Shown here piece after piece: positions 8,331 to 16,961 of a DNA stretch of 64,000 nt. A program made the position numbers and the translations under genes. This stretch comes from JAJCZZ01 sp964569085 (GTDB taxonomy: Bacteria > Gemmatimonadota > Gemmatimonadetes > Longimicrobiales > Gaopeijiaceae). The stretch covers positions 138,195 through 202,194 of the forward strand of contig CAZMTA010000003.1 of the NCBI GenBank assembly GCA_964569085.1, written 5' to 3'. Every line of letters starts with the position of its first letter. Positions within the stretch are counted from its first letter, which is position 1. The notes under the pieces were generated by a model. The model was given only the letters and a program-made list of their open reading frames with translations, ran no database searches and was not told the DNA's origin.

Positions 8331-10099
8331 GCGGGGTCGCGCCTCCGGGTCCACGCCCGGAAGTCCTCCAGGGGCATGCAGTTCAGCACGTCCTGGGGCC
8401 GCAGCCACCCGCGACGGGCCTGATCCACGCCGAAGCGCATGGTGTCCAGGCCCCGGGGCCGGTGGGCGTCGGTGTTCACGGCCACCTTCACCCCCAGCTC
8501 CCGGGCCCGGTGGACGTGGACGTCGCTCAGGTCCAGCCGGTGGGGGTTGGCGTTGATCTCCACGGCCACGTCGTGCTCGGCGCACGCCTGGAGCACCGCC
8601 TCCACGTCCAGGGCGTAGGGGTCCCGGCGGCCCAGGAGGCGGCCGGTGGGGTGGCCCAGCATGTCCACGTGGGGATGCCGCACGGCCTTCAGCACCCGCT
8701 CGGTCATGGTGGCCTGGTCCTGCCCCATGTGCAGGTGGACCGAGACGAGGACGAAGTCGAGCTCGGCGAGGATCTCGTCGGGGAGGTCCAGGGAGCCGTC
8801 CTCCAGGCTGTCCACCTCGCAGGACCGGAAGATCTCGATGCCCGGGACCTTCTCCCGGAGCTCGGCCACCTCCTCCCACTGGCGCCGCGCCTTCTCGGGG
8901 GTCAGCCCCTGCACCATGGCCATGGCCTGGCTGTGGTCGGTGATGGCCATGTACTCGTACCCCCGCTCCAGGCACGCCCGGGCCATCTCCTCCACGCTCA
9001 CCTTCCCGTCGCTCCAGGTGGAGTGCATGTGGAGGTCGCCGCGGACGTCGGCGAGCTCCACCAGGCGGGGCAGAGCGTCGGCGCCGTCCCGGGCCAGGGC
9101 CACCTCGCCCCGGTTCTCCCGGAGCTCGGGGGGCACCCAGGCCATCCCCAGCGCCCGGTAGACCTCCTCCTCGTCGGCGCCGGCCAGGCGCTCTCCGCCC
9201 TCGCGGCCCACGTCGGAGGCGTCCACGCCCTCGGGGAGGCGGAAGACCCCCCACTCGTTGACCTTGAGGCCCTCCTTCACCGCCCTCGTGCGCACCTCGA
9301 CGTTGTGCTCCTTGGATCCGGTGAAGTACTGGAGCGCCGCCCCGAAGGAGCGCTCCGGGATGACCCGGAGGTCGATGGAGAGACCCGAGTGTAGGACGAC
9401 GGTGCCCTTGGTGCTCCCCTGGTTCTCCACGCGGGCCGCCCCGGCGAAGGCGCAGAAGTGGTCCACGACCGCCTGGCCGTCGCCCTCGGCGAGGGCCAGG
9501 AGGTCCACGTCCCCGATGGTCTCCTTCCGCCGCCGGAGGCTCCCCGCCACCTCGATGCGCTCCACGCCCGGCGCGCCCTCCATGTGCTCCAGGACGCCGG
9601 CCACCAGCTCCTCCGCCTCGTCGATGCGGAAGCGCCCGCTCCGGGCCCGGTGCTCGGCGATGGCGCGCTGGATCTTCTCGGCGCTCTTCTTCCCGAAGCC
9701 GTCGAGCTCCCGGACCTTCCCGGCCTCCAGGGCCGCCTCGAGGTCGTCGACGTCGGCCACGTCCAGCTCCTCCCAGAGCTTCTTGGCCTTCTTGGGCCCG
9801 ACGCCGTCCAGGCGCATGAGCTGGATGAGGGTGGCGGGGTACTCCTCGGCCACCTCGTCCATGCGCGAGATCCGGCCGGTCTCCAGGAGCTCGGTGATGT
9901 AGCCCGCCATGGAGTCGCCCACGCCGGGGAGTTCGGTGAGGTCCTCGCCTTCGGCCACCATGACCCGGAGCGGTCGGGTGAGGTTCGCCACGGTGCGCAC
10001 GGCGTTCCGGTAGGCGCGGATGCGGAAGGGGTTCGCGCCCTGGATCTCCAGGAGGTCGGCCAGGTCCTCGAGCACGCGGGCGACGTCGACGTTCTCCAC
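8327..10099 (-). CDS. polX: Bacterial family-X DNA polymerase with PHP phosphoesterase domain
   Basis: This 590-residue protein fills gaps in base-excision repair. The N-terminal half has helix-hairpin-helix elements (LPGVGDSMA at 57-65, LDGVGPKKA at 97-105, LDGFGKKSA at 132-140) and the nucleotidyl-transfer aspartates D197 and D199 in IGDVDLL. The C-terminal PHP domain begins at about residue 345 (RGDLHMHSTWSDG) and keeps its histidine and aspartate ligands (HLHMG, INANP, NTDAH); it gives 3'-5' exonuclease or phosphatase activity. The GTG start shares one base with the ligA stop (TAGTG) behind GGAGGAG. Coupling to ligase fits a gap-fill-and-seal pair. Confidence 0.95.
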   Translation of the reverse strand: MENVDVARVLEDLADLLEIQGANPFRIRAYRNAVRTVANLTRPLRVMVAEGEDLTELPGVGDSMAGYITELLETGRISRMDEVAEEYPATLIQLMRLDGVGPKKAKKLWEELDVADVDDLEAALEAGKVRELDGFGKKSAEKIQRAIAEHRARSGRFRIDEAEELVAGVLEHMEGAPGVERIEVAGSLRRRKETIGDVDLLALAEGDGQAVVDHFCAFAGAARVENQGSTKGTVVLHSGLSIDLRVIPERSFGAALQYFTGSKEHNVEVRTRAVKEGLKVNEWGVFRLPEGVDASDVGREGGERLAGADEEEVYRALGMAWVPPELRENRGEVALARDGADALPRLVELADVRGDLHMHSTWSDGKVSVEEMARACLERGYEYMAITDHSQAMAMVQGLTPEKARRQWEEVAELREKVPGIEIFRSCEVDSLEDGSLDLPDEILAELDFVLVSVHLHMGQDQATMTERVLKAVRHPHVDMLGHPTGRLLGRRDPYALDVEAVLQACAEHDVAVEINANPHRLDLSDVHVHRARELGVKVAVNTDAHRPRGLDTMRFGVDQARRGWLRPQDVLNCMPLEDFRAWTRRRDPA

Positions 10100-12192
10100 T
10101 ACTCCTCCCCCTCCAGGCTCCCGCCCCGCTCCTCGAGGCGGGCCACGAACTCCTCCCACCCCAGGACCTCGACCCCCAGCTTCTCCGCCTTGTCCAGCTT
10201 GGAGCCGGCGCCCTCGCCGGCCACCAGGAAGCCGGTGTTCCCGCTCACCGAGCCGGCGGTCTGGCCGCCCACGGCCAGCCACGCCTCCTGGGCCGCCTTC
10301 CGGGACACGGGGAGGGAGCCGGTGAAGACGGCGGGCTTCTCGTCGGCGGCCTCCTCGGCGGTGTCCACCGGCTCGGACTCGGTGGGCCGGACGCCCCGCT
10401 CCAGGATGTGGTCGATGGCCGCGGCGTTGCGCTCGTCGGCCAGGAAGGCCGTGATGGTCTCGCTCATGATGGGCCCGACGCCGTGGACGGCGGCCAGCTC
10501 CTCGGGCCCGGCGCCCCGGATCCGCTCCAGGGAGCCGAAGTGGCGGGCCAGGTCCCGGGCCACGGCCACGCCCACCTCGGGGATCCCGAGCGCCACCAGG
10601 AAGCGCTCCAGCTCCGGCTCCTTCGTGCCCTGGATGGCCTCCACCAGCGCCGTGGCCGACTTCTCCGCGAAGCCCTCCAGCGGGGTGAGCTGCTCGGCGC
10701 GCAGGTCGTAGAGCCCGGCCAGCTCCTCCACCAGGTCCCGGTCCACCAGGAGGTTGGCGGTCTCCTCCCCCAGCCCCTCGATGTCCAGGGCGGAGCGGGC
10801 GCCGTAGTGCTGGATGCGGCCCTTGAGCTGGGCCGGGCACCCGAAGCGGTTGGGGCAGACCGTCCGGGGACCGTCCTCGACGACCGGCGTGTCGCACGCC
10901 GGGCACGCCTCGGGCATGCGGAAGGGCTCCTCCCGGTCGTCCTCGTGGTCCACGACCTCCACCACCTGGGGGATCACGTCTCCGGCCCGCTGGATCCGGA
11001 CCGTGTCGCCCTCGCGGATGTCCTTCCGCTTGAGCTCCTCCCGGTTGTGGAGCGAGGCCCGGGAGATGGTGACCCCGCCCACGACCACGGGCCGCAGGAA
11101 GGCCACGGGGGTGAGGACGCCGGTGCGCCCCACCTGGATCCCGATGCGCTCGATCTTCGTGACCTCCTTCCGGGGCTCGAACTTGAAGGCCAGCGCCCAC
11201 CGGGGGTGGTGGGAGGTCACGCCCATCTCCCGGCGCTTGGCGAGGTCGTCGAGCTTGATCACCACCCCGTCGATCTCGTAGTCGAGCTCGTCCCGCTCCT
11301 CCACGAAGGCGGCGTGGTACGCCAGGATCTCCTCGGGGGTGGAGACGGTCTCGATGCGCTCCGGGAGCTTGAGCCCCCACTGGCGGATCGCCTCGACGCC
11401 CTCGGTGTCGGTGGCGAACTCCTCCCCCTCCACGTGGAGCACGTCGTACACCAGGACGTCCAGCGTCCGCGCCGCCGTGATCCCGGGGTCGAGCTGCCGG
11501 ATGGAGCCCGCCGCCGAGTTCCTGGGGGAGGCGTAGGGCTCGCGGCCCTCCTCGGCCAGGCGGGCGTTGAAAGCCTCGAAGTCCGAGATGTACATCATGA
11601 CCTCGCCCCGGAACGCCACCACCGGGGGCACCGGGCGCTCGTCCGCGCGGAGGCGGAGGGGCACCGACGGGATGGTGCGGATGTTCTCGGTCACGTCCTC
11701 GCCCACGCGGCCGTTCCCCCGGGTCACCGCCCGGACGAAGACGCCGTCCTCGTAGACCAGCTCGATGGAGGCCCCGTCGAGCTTGGGCTCCAGGAGGTAG
11801 GTGGGCTCCGGGGGATCGTCCTCCTCCCCGAGGTCGGAGGACAGCGCCTTGAGGATCCGGTCGTGGAAGCGGCGGAGGTCCGCCTCCTCCTTGGTGGAGT
11901 CCAGGGAGAGCATGGGGGCCAGGTGCTCCCGGCTCTCGAAGGCGTCCTGGGGCTCGGCCCCGACCCGGCGGGTGGGGGAGTCGTCGGTGGCGAGCTCGGG
12001 CCACCGCTCCTCCAGCGCCTGGAGCCTGCGGAACCGCTCGTCGTACTCCTCGTCCGAGATCTCCGGCCGGGCCTCCACGTAGTAGAGGTAGCTGTGCCGG
12101 CGGAGCTGCTCCTGGAGGGCCTCGGCCTGGGCGCGGGCCTCGTCCGGATCGAGATCGGCGACGTCGGCGGTGAGGTCCAGGTCGGAGGTCAC
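10099..12192 (-). CDS. ligA: NAD+-dependent DNA ligase
   Basis: This 697-residue protein seals nicks in replication and repair. In order it has the Ia domain for NAD binding (HSYLYYVE, 33-40), the adenylation domain with the adenylated lysine K137 in EPKLDG, the OB fold, the four-Cys zinc finger (CPAC...CPNRFGC), helix-hairpin-helix repeats, and a C-terminal BRCT domain (about 620-697, VFTGSLPVSRKAA). The length is normal. The chosen start is the GTG at 12192, close behind GAGGAG. The longer reading from an ATG at 12279 would run into the start region of the divergent gene, so it was not used. It is the first gene of ligA-polX-antiporter. Confidence 0.97.
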   Translation of the reverse strand: MTSDLDLTADVADLDPDEARAQAEALQEQLRRHSYLYYVEARPEISDEEYDERFRRLQALEERWPELATDDSPTRRVGAEPQDAFESREHLAPMLSLDSTKEEADLRRFHDRILKALSSDLGEEDDPPEPTYLLEPKLDGASIELVYEDGVFVRAVTRGNGRVGEDVTENIRTIPSVPLRLRADERPVPPVVAFRGEVMMYISDFEAFNARLAEEGREPYASPRNSAAGSIRQLDPGITAARTLDVLVYDVLHVEGEEFATDTEGVEAIRQWGLKLPERIETVSTPEEILAYHAAFVEERDELDYEIDGVVIKLDDLAKRREMGVTSHHPRWALAFKFEPRKEVTKIERIGIQVGRTGVLTPVAFLRPVVVGGVTISRASLHNREELKRKDIREGDTVRIQRAGDVIPQVVEVVDHEDDREEPFRMPEACPACDTPVVEDGPRTVCPNRFGCPAQLKGRIQHYGARSALDIEGLGEETANLLVDRDLVEELAGLYDLRAEQLTPLEGFAEKSATALVEAIQGTKEPELERFLVALGIPEVGVAVARDLARHFGSLERIRGAGPEELAAVHGVGPIMSETITAFLADERNAAAIDHILERGVRPTESEPVDTAEEAADEKPAVFTGSLPVSRKAAQEAWLAVGGQTAGSVSGNTGFLVAGEGAGSKLDKAEKLGVEVLGWEEFVARLEERGGSLEGEE

Positions 12193-12281
12193 GAGCTCCT
12201 CGGGCGGTGGGGGACGGCCGTGGCGTGGGCGGGCGGAAGCATGAATAATAACCCCTTCCTTCCACCACCTCGGAGGCACGC

Positions 12282-13922
12282 ATGACCCGGATCCGACCCC
12301 TCGCCGCCGCCTCGGCGGCGCTGGCCCTCCTCCTCTCCCTGGCCGGGGATGCGTCCGCCCAGATGGAGGAGACCACGCGCCGGGGCCCCGACGAAGGGGA
12401 CGGGCCCCACGAGCGGCTCATCCTCCGGGGGGTGACGGTGGTGGACGGGACCGGCGCGCCTCCGCGCGGCCCCATGGACATCGTCATCGAGGACGACCGG
12501 ATCGTGGAGGTCCGCTCGGTCGGCTATCCGCTGGTTCCCATCGACGAGCGGAGCCGGCCCGACGGCGCCACCCGGGAGATGGACCTCTCGGGGCACTGGG
12601 TCCTCCCGGGCTTCGTGGACATGCACACCCACACCGGCGGCTCGGGGAAGGCGCCCCAGGCCGAGTACACGTACAAGCTCTGGATGGGGCACGGCGTCAC
12701 CACCACCCGGGGTGTGGGCCACGGGCCCATGATGTGGTCGCTGGAGCAGAAGGCGCTGGCCGCGGCCAACGAGATCGTGGCGCCGCGCATGGTGGTCTAC
12801 GCCCGCCCCGGCGAGGCCTGGGACGAAGGCGAGATCGACTCCCCCGAGAAGGCCCGGGAGTGGGTGCGGTGGGCCGCCGAGGTGGAGGTGGACGGACAGC
12901 GCATCGACGGGCTCAAGCTGGGCGCGTACGACCCGGCCATCATGGAGGCGGTCATCGACGAGGCCCACGCCCACGGGCTGGGCACCGTGGCGCACCTGGC
13001 CCAGACCGGCCTCGCCCGCATGACGGCGCTGGACGCCGCCGAGCTGGGGCTGGACATGATGACCCACTACTACGGGCTCTTCGAGTCCATGCTCACCGAC
13101 TTCTCCATCCAGGACTGGCCCCTGGACTACAACTACAACGACGAGCAGCACCGCTTCGGGCAGGTGGGGCGGCTCTGGTACCAGTCCGCGGAGCCCGGCT
13201 CGGAGGAGTGGGAGGCGCTCATCGACCGCTTCCTGGAGCTGGACTTCGCCATCGATCCCACCATGACCATCTACGAGGCCAGCCGGGACGTCATGCGCGC
13301 CCGGGAGGCCGAGTGGCACGAGGAGTACACGCTGCCCTCGCAGTGGGACTTCTACCAGCCCAGCCGCCGGGCCCACGGGTCGTACTGGTTCGACTGGACC
13401 ACCGAGGACGAGTACCACTGGGGTCGTTTCTACGACAAGTGGCAGCGCTTCCTGAACGACTTCAAGAACGCCGGCGGCATCGTCACCACCGGGTCGGACT
13501 CGGGCTTCATCTACAAGCTGTACGGCTTCGGCTACGTCCGTGAGCTCGAGCTCCTCCGGGAGGCCGGCTTCCACCCGCTGGAGGTGGTCCGGGCCGCCAC
13601 GTACCACGGCGCGCTCCAGATCCACGAGCCCAAGGGGCTGGGCGCCCACGAGCTGGAGTACGGGCTGATCCGCCCGGGCATGAAGGCCGACCTCGTGATC
13701 CTGGACGAGAACCCGCTGCGCAACCTCAAGGTGCTGTACGGCACGGGGCACCTCCGCCTGAACGACGAGACCGGCGAGCCGGAGCGGGTGGGGGGCGTGC
13801 GCTACACGGTCAAGGACGGGATCGTCTACGACGCCCGCCGCCTCCTCGCCGACGTCCGCGAGATGGTGCGCCGGGCCAAGGAGGAACGGGGGGTGGCGCC
13901 GGACCAGGAGCCGGGCGGCTGA
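12282..13922 (+). CDS. Secreted amidohydrolase-family metal-dependent hydrolase
   Basis: This 546-residue protein begins with a signal peptide (cleavage near ASAQ, residue 27), so it acts in the periplasm or outside. The amidohydrolase core shows VLPGFVDMHTHTGG with the metal pair HTH, a later HLAQ histidine, and a C-terminal TTGSDSG aspartate followed by LGAHELEYGLIRPGMKADLVIL, the usual beta-sandwich return. Imidazolonepropionase-like and prolidase-like periplasmic enzymes share this plan. The substrate is unknown; a peptide-like or cyclic amide is likely. GGAGG lies 5 nt before the ATG. The gene is divergent from ligA across 89 bp that include a short AT-rich patch (12244-12252). Confidence 0.9.
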   Translation: MTRIRPLAAASAALALLLSLAGDASAQMEETTRRGPDEGDGPHERLILRGVTVVDGTGAPPRGPMDIVIEDDRIVEVRSVGYPLVPIDERSRPDGATREMDLSGHWVLPGFVDMHTHTGGSGKAPQAEYTYKLWMGHGVTTTRGVGHGPMMWSLEQKALAAANEIVAPRMVVYARPGEAWDEGEIDSPEKAREWVRWAAEVEVDGQRIDGLKLGAYDPAIMEAVIDEAHAHGLGTVAHLAQTGLARMTALDAAELGLDMMTHYYGLFESMLTDFSIQDWPLDYNYNDEQHRFGQVGRLWYQSAEPGSEEWEALIDRFLELDFAIDPTMTIYEASRDVMRAREAEWHEEYTLPSQWDFYQPSRRAHGSYWFDWTTEDEYHWGRFYDKWQRFLNDFKNAGGIVTTGSDSGFIYKLYGFGYVRELELLREAGFHPLEVVRAATYHGALQIHEPKGLGAHELEYGLIRPGMKADLVILDENPLRNLKVLYGTGHLRLNDETGEPERVGGVRYTVKDGIVYDARRLLADVREMVRRAKEERGVAPDQEPGG

Positions 13923-13948
13923 TCGCCCCCCCGGCCCCCCGGACGTCC

Positions 13949-13978
13949 TTGGAGCCCCGCCCCCGGGGCCGCTAGCTT
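13949..13978 (+). promoter_or_regulatory. Candidate promoter of the second antiporter gene
   Basis: TTGGAG (13949-13954), an 18-nt spacer, and TAGCTT (13973-13978) lie 45 nt upstream of the ATG. The -10 hexamer matches the TANNTT form seen at other starts in this window. Confidence 0.5.
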
Positions 13979-14023
13979 CGGGGGCCCTCCCGACATCGCG
14001 CCCTCCCCTCCACCCCCGACTCC

Positions 14024-14998
14024 ATGCAGTCCATCCCCGTATGGGGCCACGCAGCCATCGTCCTCGGGACGTTCTTCGCCATCGCGGTCGGGGCGAAGTA
14101 CGTCGTGGACGCGGCCGCGGCCCTGGCGGAGCGCATGGGCATCTCGCCCCTGGTCATCGGGCTGACCGTCGTGGCCTTCGGGACCTCGGCGCCCGAGTTC
14201 GGCGTGACGCTGGTGGCGGCCTTCGAGGGTCGGGACTCGATCTCGGTGGGCAACATCGTCGGGTCCAACATCTTCAACCTGGGGTTCATCCTGGGGGGCG
14301 CGGCCCTCTTCCGGGCCATCCCCACGGACCGGATCATCGTCTGGCGGGACGCGGTGACGCTGGTGGGGGCCACCGTGGTCCTCTACCTCCTGGTGGGCTT
14401 CGACCTCCGGCTGGGGGCCATGGAGGGCGGCGTGCTCTTCCTCCTGCTGGTGGGCTACCTCCTCCTGGTGTGGCGTGCGCGAAAGCACGGGGTGGAGCCC
14501 ACGGAGGACCTCGAGGAGGAGATCGGGACGCTCCCGTGGCACGACTCGGCGCTGGCCCAGACCGGCTTCCTGCTCCTGGGCTTCGTCATCGTCGCCGTGG
14601 CCTCCCACTTCCTCATCGAGTCGGCGAGCCAGCTCGCGCTGGCCTTCGGGGTGAGCGAGTGGGTCATCGCCGTGACGGTGGTGGCGGCGGGCACGTCGGT
14701 GCCGGAGCTGGCCACGGTCCTGGCGGGCGTGGCCCGGGGGCACATGGCCATGAGCGCGGGCAACGTCATCGGGAGCGACATCTTCAACGTCCTGGGCGTG
14801 CTCGGCGTGGCCGGGCTCCTCCAGCCCATGGACCTGGCCCCCGAGGCCCGGGCCTCGCTCCTGGCGCTCACCGGCATGGTGGTCGTCGTGGCCATCATGA
14901 TGCGGACCGGATGGCGGGTGTCCCGCCTGGAGGGAGGGCTCCTCCTCCTGCTGGCGCTCCTCCGCTGGTTCCTGGACTTCGCCTCCCGGGCGGGCTGA
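14024..14998 (+). CDS. Calcium/sodium antiporter (CaCA family), second copy
   Basis: This 324-residue antiporter has both alpha-repeats: GLTVVAFGTSAPEF with GNIVGSNIFNLG (about 46-90) and AVTVVAAGTSVPEL with GNVIGSDIFNVLG (about 217-255). In the second repeat an Asp replaces the usual Asn of GSN (GSDIFN). It is clearly diverged from the copy at 7368-8330, so this is not a recent duplication. The first segments (HAAIVLGTFFAIAVGAKYVVD) start directly in the membrane. It is followed after 5 nt by an aminotransferase gene, which suggests one transcript without an obvious functional link. Confidence 0.9.
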   Translation: MQSIPVWGHAAIVLGTFFAIAVGAKYVVDAAAALAERMGISPLVIGLTVVAFGTSAPEFGVTLVAAFEGRDSISVGNIVGSNIFNLGFILGGAALFRAIPTDRIIVWRDAVTLVGATVVLYLLVGFDLRLGAMEGGVLFLLLVGYLLLVWRARKHGVEPTEDLEEEIGTLPWHDSALAQTGFLLLGFVIVAVASHFLIESASQLALAFGVSEWVIAVTVVAAGTSVPELATVLAGVARGHMAMSAGNVIGSDIFNVLGVLGVAGLLQPMDLAPEARASLLALTGMVVVVAIMMRTGWRVSRLEGGLLLLLALLRWFLDFASRAG

Positions 14999-15003
14999 GC
15001 GCC

Positions 15004-16185
15004 GTGGACGTGGCCCGCCTCCGCGCCGACACCCCCGGCTGCGAGGGCGTGGTGCACCTCAACAACGCGGGTGCCTCCCTCATGCCCCGTCCGGTCCTGG
15101 ACGCGGTCCGCGGGCACCTGGAGCTGGAGGCCCGCCTGGGCGGGTACGAGGCCGAGGCCGAGGCGGCCCCCGCCGTGGAGGACGCGTACGCGGCGGTCGC
15201 GGAGCTCCTGGACACCCGGCCGGACCAGGTGGCCTTCACCGAGCACGCCACCGCCTCCTTCGTCCAGGCCCTCTCGTCGGTCCCGCTCCGGGCGGGGGAC
15301 GTGATCCTGACGACCCGGGCCGACTACGTCTCGAACCAGATCCAGTACCTGACGCTGGCCGAGCGGCTGGGGGTGGAGGTGGTGCGGGCCCCGGACGCGC
15401 CGGAGGGCGGGGTGGACCTGGGCGCCCTGGAAGGGCTGCTCCACCGCCGCCGCCCCAAGGTGGTGGCCGTCACCCACGTCCCCACCAGCTCGGGGCTGGT
15501 CCAGGACGTGGCCGCCGTGGGACGCATGTGCCGGGAGCGGGACGCCTGGTTCCTGGTGGACGCCTGCCAGTCCGTGGGCCAGATGCCCGTCCACCCCGAG
15601 GAGATCGGGGCGGACTTCCTCTCCGCCACCGCGCGGAAGTTCCTGCGAGGGCCCCGGGGCGCCGGCTTCCTGTGGGTCTCCGACCGCGCGCTGGACGCCG
15701 GCCTCACCCCGCTCTTCCCCGACCTCCGGGGCGGGGACTGGATCGCCGAGGAGCTGTACCAGCCGGCCCCGGGGGCCCGCCGCTTCGAGACGTGGGAGTT
15801 CGCGTGGGCGCTGGTGCTGGGGACGGGCGCCGCCGCCCGCTACGCCCTCGAGGTGGGCCTCGAGGCCACCCGCGACCGGGTCCGATCGCTGGCCGCACGG
15901 CTTCGGGACGGGCTCGCGGCGCTCCCCGGCGCCCGGGTCCTGGACCGCGGTCCCGAGCTGGCCGCCCTGGTCACGGTGTCCTTCGAGGGCCACGCCCCTC
16001 CGGACCTCATGCGCCGGCTGCGGGAGCGGCGGATCCACACCACCGGGCAGGAGCGGGTGGACGCCGTCCTCGACTACGACGCCAAGGGCGTGGAGGGGGC
16101 CCTCCGGCTCTCCCCCCACCACTACAACACCGAGGCGGAGCTGGAGACGACGGTGGAGGCCCTCCGGGAGATCACGGAGAGCTGA
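15004..16185 (+). CDS. Class-V PLP-dependent aminotransferase / cysteine-desulfurase-like enzyme
   Basis: This 393-residue fold-type I enzyme of the aminotransferase V (NifS/EgtE/isopenicillin epimerase-like) group has LNNAGASLM (19-27), the PLP aspartate D186 in FLVDACQSVGQ, and the lysine K212 in TARKFLRGPRG. It lacks the mobile-loop active-site Cys expected near residue 330 of a true desulfurase, so an aminotransferase, lyase or epimerase role is more likely; the reaction is undefined. The start is a GTG 5 nt after the antiporter stop. The adjacent nitroreductase lies 19 nt downstream. Confidence 0.88.
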   Translation: MDVARLRADTPGCEGVVHLNNAGASLMPRPVLDAVRGHLELEARLGGYEAEAEAAPAVEDAYAAVAELLDTRPDQVAFTEHATASFVQALSSVPLRAGDVILTTRADYVSNQIQYLTLAERLGVEVVRAPDAPEGGVDLGALEGLLHRRRPKVVAVTHVPTSSGLVQDVAAVGRMCRERDAWFLVDACQSVGQMPVHPEEIGADFLSATARKFLRGPRGAGFLWVSDRALDAGLTPLFPDLRGGDWIAEELYQPAPGARRFETWEFAWALVLGTGAAARYALEVGLEATRDRVRSLAARLRDGLAALPGARVLDRGPELAALVTVSFEGHAPPDLMRRLRERRIHTTGQERVDAVLDYDAKGVEGALRLSPHHYNTEAELETTVEALREITES

Positions 16186-16204
16186 GCCCCCAGCCCGAGA
16201 GACC

Positions 16205-16831
16205 ATGCCCGACGCCCCCGCTGGCCCCGACCCGTCCTACCCGGCCCGACCCGGCGACACCTCGGTCGAGCTCGCCAGCGGCCTCGAGCGCCGGTGGAGC
16301 CCACGGCGCCTCGACGCGGAGCGCCCGGTGGCCGACGGGGACCTCCGGGCGGTGCTGGAGGCCGCCCGCTGGTCCGCCTCCACCTACAACGAGCAGCCGT
16401 GGCGCTTCCTGGTGGCGCGCCGCGGCGACCCGTGGCGGGACGCGGTGGAGGCGGCCCTGAACGACGGGAACGCCTGGGCGCGTCGCGCCTCGATCCTGGT
16501 GGTGGGGGTGGCGCGGACCACCTTCTCCCGGAACGACCGACCCAACCGCCACGCCTGGCACGACGTGGGGCTGGCGCTGGGCTCCATGATGGCCGAGGCC
16601 ATGGCCCGGGGGCTCGTGACCCACCCCATGGCGGGCTTCTCCGCCGAGCGGGTCCGCGCGGACTTCGGCGTGCCGGACGGCTTCGAGCCGGTGTGGGTCC
16701 TGGCGCTGGGCCAGTGGGATCCGGAGCTGGCGGACGAGACGCTCCGGGAGCGGGACGAGCGGCCCCGGAGTCGCAAACCCCTGGAGGAGCTGGTCTTCGG
16801 GGCCCGTTTCGGGGAGCCCCACCCCCTCTGA
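16205..16831 (+). CDS. Nitroreductase-family FMN protein
   Basis: This 208-residue protein has the family core: an N-terminal FMN-phosphate-binding arginine stretch (ERRWSPRRLD), the SASTYNEQPWRF segment (about 58-69), and the late ALGQWDPELADETLRERDERPRSRKPLEELV region. Such flavoproteins reduce nitro, quinone or enone compounds with NAD(P)H. The actual substrate is unknown. It closes the antiporter-aminotransferase run and is followed by a strong hairpin. Confidence 0.88.
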   Translation: MPDAPAGPDPSYPARPGDTSVELASGLERRWSPRRLDAERPVADGDLRAVLEAARWSASTYNEQPWRFLVARRGDPWRDAVEAALNDGNAWARRASILVVGVARTTFSRNDRPNRHAWHDVGLALGSMMAEAMARGLVTHPMAGFSAERVRADFGVPDGFEPVWVLALGQWDPELADETLRERDERPRSRKPLEELVFGARFGEPHPL

Positions 16832-16832
16832 C

Positions 16833-16849
16833 GAGGGCCGCCGGCCCTC
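16833..16849 (+). terminator. Perfect 7-bp GC hairpin after the nitroreductase gene
   Basis: GAGGGCC (16833-16839), loop GCC, GGCCCTC (16843-16849) begins 1 nt after the stop codon. It has no T-tract. It is likely the 3' end of the preceding transcript and separates it from the sigma-factor operon. Confidence 0.5.
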
Positions 16850-16914
16850 CGCCGACCGCTCCCCGGGCCCGGGCTCCGCGCCCCGCTCCGGTGGACACCG
16901 GCCGGCTCCGTGAA

Positions 16915-16937
16915 GAACTTCCCGGCGACCCGCGTAC
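16915..16937 (+). promoter_or_regulatory. Possible ECF-type autoregulatory promoter
   Basis: GAACTT (16915-16920) followed about 13 nt later by CGTAC resembles the ECF pattern (AAC ... CGT) 25-45 nt upstream of the sigma-factor start. The spacer is a little shorter than the common 15-17 nt, so this is tentative. Autoregulation would be usual for the family. Confidence 0.3.
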
Positions 16938-16961
16938 TGGGAACACACGAAAGGAGCCTCG

